NCBI GenBank assembly: GCA_020638525.1
Contig: JACKIL010000025.1
Coordinates: forward strand, 1-14,699
DNA: 14,699 bases
From: Caulobacterales bacterium
GTDB lineage: Bacteria > Pseudomonadota > Alphaproteobacteria > Caulobacterales > Parvularculaceae
Direction: 5' to 3'
The translations under genes were made by a program, and so were the position numbers. The notes under the pieces were generated by a model. That model was not told the DNA's origin. It saw only the letters and a list, made by a program, of their open reading frames with translations, and searched no databases. Positions within the stretch are counted from its first letter, which is position 1, and every line of letters begins with the position of its first letter. Positions 6,548 to 13,415 of this stretch are shown piece after piece.

Positions 6548-7162
6548 TTACTGCGATATCACGATGGCGGAAGGCGCATTATTCATAACGCTCTCTATCC
6601 CCCCCAAACAGCCAGATCGGCTTTCATACATCTGCGAAACGCCAACGACCTGATTGTTAGCCGCCTTCAAAACGAAATAATAATTGCCACCACTACTCGT
6701 TTCTTTCATTTCGAAGCGCCCAGGATCTAAAGCATTTCTTTTTACCGCAGAGATTCCCCTTAGCGCTCTGCCAGCTTCTTTGTACCCCTCACTTGCAAGA
6801 ATTAATTGGCCATTTCCCGCCCTGAGGCGAAACCTATATTCGCCAGATTTGTCCTTAAAGATTTCGAATTTTCCAGAGCTATATTTGGATAGATCCTCGT
6901 CTTCAGATCCAATTACCTTTTGGATTAGCTCTTTATTTGGCCGCACAAAGGCATATTGCCCCGTCTTTGCGTCGATGCGGCGGAGGTATGCCTTGCTCGT
7001 GTCCCCCGCGTATCTAAGAACAAACAGTCGCTCGCTCCCGTCGCCGACATCAAACACATCAACTTTTTCCAACCCGCTCAGCGCGAGCGAGACCTTCTGC
7101 TCTCTACTCTTCGGAAAATCCACGAATTCCGGCGGCTTTACTTCAGGGAACTTCCTCACCAT
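6548..7162 (-). CDS. Protein with two DUF1508 (YegP-like) repeats
   Basis: The product is 204 aa from the ATG at 7162, which has AAGGA 7 nt upstream; a TTG at 7192 overlapping the lpdA stop codon is less likely. Residues about 97-144 (GKFEIFKDKSGEYRFRLRAG, NGQLILASEGY, GISAVKRNA) and 149-196 (RFEMKETSSGGNYYFVLKAA, NNQVVGVSQMY, GIESVMNNA) are two tandem DUF1508 units. These are the small beta-beta-beta-alpha modules of YegP, which normally make up a protein of about 110 aa. The first 95 residues are a separate domain that I do not recognise. DUF1508 has no firm biochemical role. The gene lies 26 bp behind lpdA on the same strand and 24 bp before the TIR-like gene. AT-rich codons set it apart from lpdA, so it probably arrived by transfer. 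Confidence 0.82.
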   Translation of the reverse strand: MVRKFPEVKPPEFVDFPKSREQKVSLALSGLEKVDVFDVGDGSERLFVLRYAGDTSKAYLRRIDAKTGQYAFVRPNKELIQKVIGSEDEDLSKYSSGKFEIFKDKSGEYRFRLRAGNGQLILASEGYKEAGRALRGISAVKRNALDPGRFEMKETSSGGNYYFVLKAANNQVVGVSQMYESRSGCLGGIESVMNNAPSAIVISQ

Positions 7163-7188
7163 AGAATGTTCCTTCGCATTATGCTGGT

Positions 7189-8613
7189 TCAAACATGCAC
7201 TACTCTTCCATAAGCATCAAGCGCCGCCTCGTGCATCATTTCTGACAAGGTCGGGTGCGGGAAAATGGTGTGGAAGAGGTCTTCCTCGGTCGCCTCTAGC
7301 GTCCGCGCGAGGCCGAAGCCCTGGATGAGTTCGGTTACTTCCGCGCCGATCATGTGGGCGCCCAGAAGTTCGCCCGTTTTTTCATCGAACACGGTTTTGA
7401 CGAGGCCTTCGGGCTCGCCGAGCGCGATCGCCTTGCCGTTTCCGTTGAAGGGGAAGCGGCCGACTTTCGTCTTGTAGCCCTTCTCTTTCGCCTTCGCTTC
7501 GGTGAGGCCGACGCTTGCGATTTGCGGGTTTGAATAGGTGCAACCCGGAATGCGCGTGACGTCGAGCGGGTGGACGTTGTTCAGCCCCGCGATCTTCTCG
7601 ACACAGATGACGCCCTCATGGCTCGCCTTGTGCGCGAGCCAGGGCGGGCCGACGAGATCGCCGATCGCGTAGAGGCCTTTGACGCCCGTCTCCAGCCATT
7701 CATTGACGGTGACATGGCCGCGGTCGACCTTCACGCCGAGCGCTTCGAGGCCGAGATTCTCGATATTGCCGGTAATGCCGATGGCGAGGATGACGCGGTC
7801 AGCCTCGACCTTTTCGATTTTGCCGTCCTTCGTTTTCACGCTGGCGGTCACGCTCGCCTTGCCTTTTTCGAGGGCTTCGACAGCGGCGCCGGTGAGGATC
7901 TTGATCCCCTGCTTCCTGAACTGCTTTTCGGCGAACTTCGAAATCTCTTCGTCTTCGGCGGGGAGAATGCGGTCGACCATTTCGACCACAGTCACCTCGG
8001 CGCCGAGCGCGTTGTAGAAGCTCGCGAACTCAATGCCGATGGCGCCGGAGCCAATGACGAGCAGCTTTTTCGGCATCACGTCCGGAACCATCGCTTCCTT
8101 CGCGGTCCAGATGAATTTGCCATCGGGCTCAAGGCCCGCCGCCGGGATCGTGCGCGCGCGCGCGCCGGTCGCGAGGATGACGTGCCTGGCGCGGATCACC
8201 TCTTCGCCCTCTTTCGTCTTTACACGGACGAGCGGCCCGCCTGAACCGTTGGCGGCTTTCTCAAGCTTCGCCGTTCCCATCACGACGTCGATCTTGTTCT
8301 TCTTCATCAGGAAGCCGATGCCGCCCGAGAGCTTGTTCGCCACGCCGCGCGAGCGCTTGACGACCGCGTCGAGGTCGAAGCCGATATTGTCGGCCTTGAG
8401 GCCGAAATCGGCCGCGTGTTTCATATTGGTGTAGACTTCCGCCGTGCGCAGCAGCGCCTTGGTCGGGATGCAGCCCCAGTTGAGGCAGACGCCGCCGAGC
8501 GCCTCGCGCTCCACGATGATCGTCTTCATGCCCAATTGCGCCGCGCGGATCGCCGCCACATAGCCGCCCGGCCCCGAGCCGATCACAACGAGGTCGCAAG
8601 TCTTCTCAGCCAT
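7189..8613 (-). CDS. lpdA: Dihydrolipoyl dehydrogenase (E3)
   Basis: The product is 474 aa, the usual length of E3 without a fused lipoyl domain. FAD-binding GxGxxG is at residues 11-16 (VIGSGPGGYVAA), the redox disulfide is C43-LNWG-C48 in GGVCLNWGCIPTKALL, the NAD-binding GSGAIGIEF is at 188-196, and the C-terminal active-site HPHPTLSE-type motif is FPHPTLSE with H453 and E458. It reoxidises dihydrolipoamide of the 2-oxoacid dehydrogenase complexes (pyruvate, 2-oxoglutarate) or the glycine cleavage system with NAD. The ATG has AAGGA upstream. No E1 or E2 gene is next to it, so this may be the E3 shared between complexes. The last few codons (AGA GTA GTG CAT GTT) are AT-richer than the rest and meet the foreign-looking DUF1508 gene. 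Confidence 0.96.
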   Translation of the reverse strand: MAEKTCDLVVIGSGPGGYVAAIRAAQLGMKTIIVEREALGGVCLNWGCIPTKALLRTAEVYTNMKHAADFGLKADNIGFDLDAVVKRSRGVANKLSGGIGFLMKKNKIDVVMGTAKLEKAANGSGGPLVRVKTKEGEEVIRARHVILATGARARTIPAAGLEPDGKFIWTAKEAMVPDVMPKKLLVIGSGAIGIEFASFYNALGAEVTVVEMVDRILPAEDEEISKFAEKQFRKQGIKILTGAAVEALEKGKASVTASVKTKDGKIEKVEADRVILAIGITGNIENLGLEALGVKVDRGHVTVNEWLETGVKGLYAIGDLVGPPWLAHKASHEGVICVEKIAGLNNVHPLDVTRIPGCTYSNPQIASVGLTEAKAKEKGYKTKVGRFPFNGNGKAIALGEPEGLVKTVFDEKTGELLGAHMIGAEVTELIQGFGLARTLEATEEDLFHTIFPHPTLSEMMHEAALDAYGRVVHV

Positions 8614-8645
8614 GGGTGGTTCCTTCTTTTTCCGGCGCGTGGCGC

Positions 8646-8687
8646 TTCATCCTTCGAGGCTCGCTTTCGCGAGCGCCTCAGGATGAG
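8646..8687. repeat. CTCATCCTGAGG-type palindromic repeat, compact copy
   Basis: TCATCCT (8647-8653) pairs with AGGATGA (8680-8686), and inside it CTCGC (8660-8664) pairs with GCGAG (8669-8673) around a TTTC loop. It lies between the desaturase stop and the lpdA start, both minus strand. It could therefore attenuate read-through from the desaturase gene or lie within the lpdA leader. It shares arms with 4736-4815. Confidence 0.8.
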
Positions 8688-8738
8688 GGGCGGTGAATGG
8701 CGTCAGCTATAGAACGGGCGCGCGGCGGAGGGAAACCC

Positions 8739-9848
8739 TTACGCCGCCTTCGCCGCCGCGGCGCCCGACGCCTTGCGGCGGTCAGCCTCGCTCGCCTCGC
8801 GCCAAAGCCGGGCGACGGCGTGGGCGAAGCTCTTGCGGCTCGTCGAGAGGTAAGCGGCCGTGTCGGGAAGCTCGGCGACGAGCGCTTCGTGGAGACCCGG
8901 AAGCCCGTGATAAGGCGTCGCCGGAAAGAGGTGGTGCGTTGCGTGGAAGCGAAGGCCCACCGGCGCGATGACGATCGAGAGCGGGTCCTTCGAGGGCACG
9001 TTCACGCTGTCGAGAAACTCTTCCGTTTTCGTCACCTTCACATCGCCCGCATAACGGTAAGCATGCGCGCCGAGCGTGCGGATCGAATTGACGAAGAGGA
9101 TCGTCACCGTCACCGCATACCAGACGCCGAAGACCGCGAGCGGAAGAACGCCCGTGGCGATCAGCGCGGCAACGCCGACAGCAAGAAGCGTCGTTCCCGT
9201 TTCCTGAAGAAGCCAGGTGGAGTCGTCATCCTTGTTCTGCGGATGGCGGTCATAGTTGAGGTCGATCGCGAGCGAGGACATGCGCCGCCAGATGACTTGC
9301 CGCAGCGGACGAACGATCCACGAAAGCGGCGTCAGCACGATGAAGCGCACAAGCAAGAGCGCCGGCAGGATGAAAGACAGCATCACATAGCCGACCGACT
9401 TCCACGGATTGCCCGCGCCGAAGGAGACATATTCCCCGTCGCGCGACGAGCCGTAAACACCCGGCCGGTGATGGTCGATGTGAACGCCGGTGTAGGAGTA
9501 AGACGGCACGAGGAACGGCATGCCCGCGAAGATGTTCCAGAAGAAGCGGAACGTTCCGAAGGTGCCTTTGCGCAAATGCGCAAGCTCATGCGTGAACAGC
9601 ACCGCGCGGAACAGCAAGGCCGAGGCGACAAGCACAAGTCCGATCTGGAGCGGCGAGAACGGCGCGGCGAATACGGCGGCCCAGAACGCAGCCCAGCCGA
9701 GCGTTCCGCTGACGATGAAATCCGTCCAGTAGATGCGCGGGTTCGGCTCCGCAAAACGGCGCGCGATCACGCGCGCTTCCGCCATCGGGAAGCCTTCAAG
9801 TTTCGCCTCTTCCTGCGATTTCGCCTCTGGGGGCGCGCTCGCGTCCAT
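8739..9848 (-). CDS. Membrane fatty acid desaturase
   Basis: The product is 369 aa from the ATG at 9848, chosen because GAGGAG stands 7 nt upstream; the frame is open further upstream, but that part reads as non-coding. Three histidine boxes bind the diiron centre: H87-ELA-H91, H123-ID-HH127 and H302-AT-HH306, with another conserved-looking His at 262 (LGAHAYRY). Hydrophobic spans are visible at about 44-62, 66-85, 152-175 and 218-257, in keeping with four membrane helices. Family members (PF00487) introduce double bonds into acyl chains of membrane lipids using O2 and a ferredoxin- or cytochrome-type donor. Carotenoid or sphingolipid hydroxylases share the same boxes, so the exact substrate is open. 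The C-terminus is Ala/Lys-rich. The gene is divergent from the haloalkane dehalogenase across a 209-bp gap. Confidence 0.88.
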   Translation of the reverse strand: MDASAPPEAKSQEEAKLEGFPMAEARVIARRFAEPNPRIYWTDFIVSGTLGWAAFWAAVFAAPFSPLQIGLVLVASALLFRAVLFTHELAHLRKGTFGTFRFFWNIFAGMPFLVPSYSYTGVHIDHHRPGVYGSSRDGEYVSFGAGNPWKSVGYVMLSFILPALLLVRFIVLTPLSWIVRPLRQVIWRRMSSLAIDLNYDRHPQNKDDDSTWLLQETGTTLLAVGVAALIATGVLPLAVFGVWYAVTVTILFVNSIRTLGAHAYRYAGDVKVTKTEEFLDSVNVPSKDPLSIVIAPVGLRFHATHHLFPATPYHGLPGLHEALVAELPDTAAYLSTSRKSFAHAVARLWREASEADRRKASGAAAAKAA

Positions 9849-10057
9849 CTCATGCTCCTCGGGACCGCCCCGGCGGCGGGGCGATTCTAGGTTTTCCACA
9901 GGGGCCCGGTCTAGTCGCTTCGGGCGCCCGCGATCATGAGGCATATCGCCCTTTTGGGGCCAAAGTCCAAGGGGGCGGGCGCAACTGCGATCCGCGATGG
10001 ACGCCCGCCGGGCGCCGCGGCCATCATGCCCGCCAAACAAGCCAAGGGAGAGCCGCC

Positions 10058-10984
10058 ATGACCATCAAAGCCGTGAGAACCCCCGATGAGCGGTTCCAGA
10101 ACCTGCCCGGCTGGCCCTACGCCCCGCATTATATCGAGGACCTCAAAGGCTATGAGGGCCTGCGGATGCACTATGTCGATGAGGGCCCGCGCGATGCGAA
10201 GGTCACGTTCCTGTGCATCCACGGCGAGCCGAGCTGGGCCTATCTGTTCCGCAAGATGATCCCGGTTTTCACGGGCGCGGGCCACAGGGCGGTCGCGGTC
10301 GACATGTTCGGCTTCGGGCGCTCCGACAAGCCGGTCCACGATGACGTTTACACCTATCAATTCCACCGGAACGCCCTCCTCGCCTTTGTCGAACGGATGG
10401 ACCTCAAGAATGTCTGCCTCGTCGTGCAGGACTGGGGCGGCGTCCTCGGCCTCACGCTGCCGATGGAGGCGCCGGCGCGCTATACGCGCCTCCTCGTGAT
10501 GAACACCGGCCTGCCCGGCGGCGAAGAAGCGCCGGACGGCTTCGGCATGTGGCGCGCCTTCAACCGCGCGAACCCGGACCTCGACATCGCGGCGCTGATG
10601 AAGCGCGGCACGCCCATCCTCTCCGATGCGGAGGCCGCCGCCTACGCCGCTCCGTTCCCGGACAAATCCTACAAGGGCGGCGTGCGGCGCTTCCCCGAGC
10701 TCGTCATGCTGCGCGAGAAGGGCGCGGCCGAGCTGACGCCGCTCTCCAAGCAGGGGCTGGAGACATCCATCCGTGCCCGGAAATTCTGGTCGCAGGACTG
10801 GAAAGGCGAGAGCTTCATGGCGATCGGCATGGTCGATCCCGTGCTTGGTCCGCCTGCGATGCATTTCCTGAAGCAGTTCATCAAGGGCTGCCCGGAGCCG
10901 ATGGAAGTCGCAGAAGCCGGCCATTTCGTGCAGGAATGGGGCGAGCCGATCGCGAAGGCGGCGCTCGAGAAATTCGGGCTCTGA
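10058..10984 (+). CDS. Haloalkane dehalogenase, DhlA-like (HLD-I)
   Basis: The product is 308 aa, the same length class as DhlA of Xanthobacter, and is similar to it along the whole chain (AIRTPDxRF start, LCxHGEPxWxYLxRKMIPVF, FGFGxSDKPV, LVVQDWGGxLGLTLPM, AYAAPFPDxSY, AIGM, GCPEP, AGHFVQE). The alpha/beta-hydrolase triad is visible: nucleophile D125 in VVQDWGG, acid D260 in IGMVDPVLG, base H289 in AGHFVQEWG. Halide-stabilising W126 and a Trp in the cap (W165, FGMWRAF) are present, and HGE (55-57) gives the oxyanion region. Such enzymes hydrolyse terminal haloalkanes to alcohol and halide in the cytoplasm. GGGAGAG precedes the ATG. The natural substrate is unknown, and many genomic homologues are only weakly active on industrial compounds. 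Confidence 0.92.
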   Translation: MTIKAVRTPDERFQNLPGWPYAPHYIEDLKGYEGLRMHYVDEGPRDAKVTFLCIHGEPSWAYLFRKMIPVFTGAGHRAVAVDMFGFGRSDKPVHDDVYTYQFHRNALLAFVERMDLKNVCLVVQDWGGVLGLTLPMEAPARYTRLLVMNTGLPGGEEAPDGFGMWRAFNRANPDLDIAALMKRGTPILSDAEAAAYAAPFPDKSYKGGVRRFPELVMLREKGAAELTPLSKQGLETSIRARKFWSQDWKGESFMAIGMVDPVLGPPAMHFLKQFIKGCPEPMEVAEAGHFVQEWGEPIAKAALEKFGL

Positions 10985-11062
10985 CGCGCCTCGCTCTCTG
11001 CGGCATTTCGTGCTAACGCCTATCCCCGTGGCGTATTGAACGAACTGCTCCGGGGGGAACGG

Positions 11063-11875
11063 ATGATCCTGCGCCGCGTCATCGAGCACGTGAAGAGGCA
11101 GCACTGGACGGCGGTGTTCCTCGATTTCATTATCGTCGTCCTCGGCGTCTTCATCGGCATTCAGGTCTCGAACTGGAATCAGTTCTCCAGCGACCGACGC
11201 GCCGAAACGGAATATCTGAGGCAATTGCAGAACGACCTACGCAACATTCAGGTGGAAGTCGGCGCGCAGATCGAATTCGAACAATTCCACGCCAACCTTG
11301 CAAGCCATGTCTTGAGCCTGATCCGCAATGACCGATCCAATACGCGCGCGCTGAAAATCAATATGGGGCTGAGCCAGTTGGCCGTGCGCCGCACATTGCG
11401 AACGCAAAGCCCGACATTTCTCAACCTTCAGGGTTCCGGCAATCTTGAGATAATATCCGATCCGCAGCTCCGTGCGGCGATCATTTCCTATTTCTACAGC
11501 ACGAGCCGGCTTGAGGCGGCGCTCGACAAGAACAATGCATTTTTCGTCGACCAGTCGTTCGTCGGATTTGTCACGAGCAAGAGCATCCCGCCGCGAACAT
11601 GGGACAGCGCCCTGATGAACATGCAATCGCCGCCCGGAATCATATCGTCCGCTTTCCTGACCGAGGCGAGAAGCGGTCCGCTCTACGCCGCTGGCGGGGA
11701 AAGCCTCGCCGCGCCGCCTGGCGCGGCGATCTGGGAAGAGATCATCCCCCGGCTCGCATGGCGCGGCCTGATCGCCACGTCGAATGAGAGCATGGTCGAA
11801 AGTCTGCGCACGGCGACGGAAGAACTGCAAACGAAGCTCGCTCGCCGCCTTGAAGGAAGATCGAAAGAGCAATGA
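11063..11875 (+). CDS. DUF6090-like single-pass membrane protein, array paralog 1
   Basis: The product is 270 aa from the ATG at 11063, preceded by a GGGGGG-rich site; an in-frame TTG at 11036 is rejected because all paralogs start at MIL. A basic head (MILRRVIEHVKRQHW) is followed by one hydrophobic segment (about 17-37) that carries a conserved Asp21 and Gln34 and ends in QVSNWN. Then come an Arg/Glu-rich, likely coiled stretch (about 40-75) and the motif TFLNLQGSGNLEIISDPQLR at 118-137. The positive-inside rule predicts the C-terminal 230 residues to be periplasmic. There is no Cys. The signature VVLGVFIGIQVSNWN resembles the N-terminus of DUF6090 proteins. The gene starts 78 bp after the dehalogenase gene and ends in an ATGA overlap with paralog 2. 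Function unknown. Confidence 0.85.
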   Translation: MILRRVIEHVKRQHWTAVFLDFIIVVLGVFIGIQVSNWNQFSSDRRAETEYLRQLQNDLRNIQVEVGAQIEFEQFHANLASHVLSLIRNDRSNTRALKINMGLSQLAVRRTLRTQSPTFLNLQGSGNLEIISDPQLRAAIISYFYSTSRLEAALDKNNAFFVDQSFVGFVTSKSIPPRTWDSALMNMQSPPGIISSAFLTEARSGPLYAAGGESLAAPPGAAIWEEIIPRLAWRGLIATSNESMVESLRTATEELQTKLARRLEGRSKEQ

Positions 11876-12639
11876 TCCTCCGCCGCGTCATCGCGCATGT
11901 GAAGAAGCAGCACTGGACGGCGGTGTTCCTCGACTTCGTCATCGTTGTCGCCGGCATTCTCATCGCCTTTCAAATAACCCAGTGGAACGAAGGACGCGCG
12001 GAAAGAAAGCGTGCGCAGGAATATCTTTCGCATATTCGCACCGATCTCCTCGCGGACATGACCGAGTTGCAAGGGCACAGAGATTTCTGGGAACAAGTGA
12101 CGGAAGAAGGATACGCCGCTATCAGATACGCCGAGACTGAAGACATGCGCGGCGCAACCGAGTGGGAAATCCTGCGATCGTTTCTCCATGCAAGCCAGTC
12201 ATGGCAGTTCACGTTTGTCGATTCGACTTATTCCGAATTGCGGAGCGCCGGCGAACTAGGGCTTATTCGTGATCCTGAATTACGAAATGCGCTCGCAGAT
12301 TATTACGTTCTGGTAGCGGCCCGCCGAGGCGGGCTTGGCCCTTATCATCTGCTGCCGGAATATCGTGAGCTGGTGCGCGGCCGCGTTCGATCCGACATCA
12401 TGCGCTATTATTGGCAAGCGTGCTTCAAGCAAGCTGCGGGCGTTCAGGAATTCACCGATTGCCCGCCGCCGAAAGACGTTTCCGATTTACACGATGTTCT
12501 CGCCCAGGTGGCGACAGACAAGGCGATTGTCGATTCGCTTCGATACTGGATTGATACGCAACGATTGGCTGTTGAGCTTGCAGGATTCGATCTTGGCCGA
12601 GCTCAATCGCTGATTGAACATGTGGATAGGCTGAAATGA
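11872..12639 (+). CDS. DUF6090-like membrane protein, array paralog 2 (variant membrane segment)
   Basis: The product is 255 aa and begins within the stop of paralog 1 (ATGA at 11872-11875), implying translational coupling. The first 26 residues match the other copies, but the second half of the membrane segment reads GILIAFQITQWNEGR instead of GVFIGIQVSNWNAAR. This is even closer to the DUF6090 consensus of Bacteroidota as I recall it (GILIALQINNWNE). The motif TYSELRSAGELGLIRDPELR is at 119-138, the clearest example in the array. The downstream domain has exactly two Cys, C184 and C197, a spacing fit for a disulfide if the domain is periplasmic. The central part is rich in Trp and Tyr. The gene ends in an ATGA overlap with paralog 3. 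Confidence 0.87.
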   Translation: MILRRVIAHVKKQHWTAVFLDFVIVVAGILIAFQITQWNEGRAERKRAQEYLSHIRTDLLADMTELQGHRDFWEQVTEEGYAAIRYAETEDMRGATEWEILRSFLHASQSWQFTFVDSTYSELRSAGELGLIRDPELRNALADYYVLVAARRGGLGPYHLLPEYRELVRGRVRSDIMRYYWQACFKQAAGVQEFTDCPPPKDVSDLHDVLAQVATDKAIVDSLRYWIDTQRLAVELAGFDLGRAQSLIEHVDRLK

Positions 12640-13415
12640 TCCTCCGCCACGTCATCGAGCACGTGAAAAAGCAGCACTGGACCGCAGTGTTTCTCGACTT
12701 CGTCATCGTCGTGCTCGGCGTTTTTATCGGCATACAGGTTTCGAACTGGAATGCAGCGCGAGCCCAGCGCGTCGCCGCGGCGGATTTTCACGAACGCCTG
12801 CTGACCGACATGCGGCTGGAAGAATTCAACTATCGAGTCATCGAAACCTATTATCGCGATGCGCAGAAAGCTGCTGAAACGGCCTATAAGGGCCTCACCG
12901 GCGAAATTGAACTCAGCGACGCAGAACTTCTGATCAACGCCTTCCGCGGCAGCCAATATAACTGGATGGAACGGCATCGCTCGACATTTGATGAACTGGT
13001 CGCATCCGGAAATTTCGATTTAATCGCTGACACAGAGCTTCGAACCATCATTACCGGCTATTTCGCGGCGACGTATCTGGAAGACCTCAGCCGGGACAAT
13101 CGGAATTCCGAATATCGGGTCGAATTTCGCAAAACGATACCGCCGGGCCTTCATGAAAGCTTGAACGAGCAGTGCGGCGATAAGCAAATCGAAGGAGCGC
13201 CGCTTGGCGCCATGACTCTCGGTTACCCCTGCGCGCTCGAATTGCCTTCAGAAAATATCTCTGACGCCGTCGCCGCCTTGCGGTCGAACGAAAACCTGCT
13301 CCCTGCGCTGCGGCTGCACATCGTAAATCTGAGCTCCTGGAACTTCACCCTGGAGACGAATTACACTGCATACAAACTGGGTACATTCAAACAACATGGC
13401 GGAGCGGCGCAATGA
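12636..13415 (+). CDS. DUF6090-like membrane protein, array paralog 3
   Basis: The product is 259 aa, starting in the ATGA at 12636-12639. The N-terminus MILRHVIEHVKKQHWTAVFL and the QVSNWNAAR end of the membrane segment match paralogs 1 and 4. A coiled-looking region (AARAQRVAAADFHERLLTDM) follows, and the motif TFDELVASGNFDLIADTELR is at 117-136. Two Cys occur, C180 and C199, at nearly the same place as in paralog 2, although the surrounding sequence is different. The C-terminal half shows no family I know. The gene ends in an ATGA overlap with paralog 4. Confidence 0.87.
   Translation: MILRHVIEHVKKQHWTAVFLDFVIVVLGVFIGIQVSNWNAARAQRVAAADFHERLLTDMRLEEFNYRVIETYYRDAQKAAETAYKGLTGEIELSDAELLINAFRGSQYNWMERHRSTFDELVASGNFDLIADTELRTIITGYFAATYLEDLSRDNRNSEYRVEFRKTIPPGLHESLNEQCGDKQIEGAPLGAMTLGYPCALELPSENISDAVAALRSNENLLPALRLHIVNLSSWNFTLETNYTAYKLGTFKQHGGAAQ

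Noticed and set aside
7570..8244. 224-codon plus-strand frame inside lpdA
   Set aside because: Antisense shadow of lpdA, Asp/Arg/Ala-rich and without a domain.
8697..9890. 397-codon plus-strand open frame opposite the desaturase
   Set aside because: Arg/Glu/His-rich translation without domains, antisense to the three-His-box desaturase.
11036..11062. Nine-codon N-terminal extension of paralog 1 from a TTG
   Set aside because: All other copies start at the ATG of MILR, and a G-rich ribosome site directly precedes the ATG at 11063.
10985..11062. Terminator between the dehalogenase and the array
   Set aside because: Only a 5-bp stem (ACGCC/GGCGT) without a T-run is visible; co-transcription with the dehalogenase cannot be excluded.
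9911..11224. 437-codon minus-strand open frame across the dehalogenase gene
   Set aside because: It is the antisense shadow of a well-supported dehalogenase with an intact catalytic triad; the translation is His/Arg/Asp-rich with no domain, typical of GC-rich shadows.
12655..12672. CACGTGAAA inside paralog 3 (and CACGTGAAG in paralog 1) as a second parS site
   Set aside because: Only half of the palindrome fits; the left arm reads TCGAG instead of TGTTTC. The bases encode the conserved His-Val-Lys of the array head.
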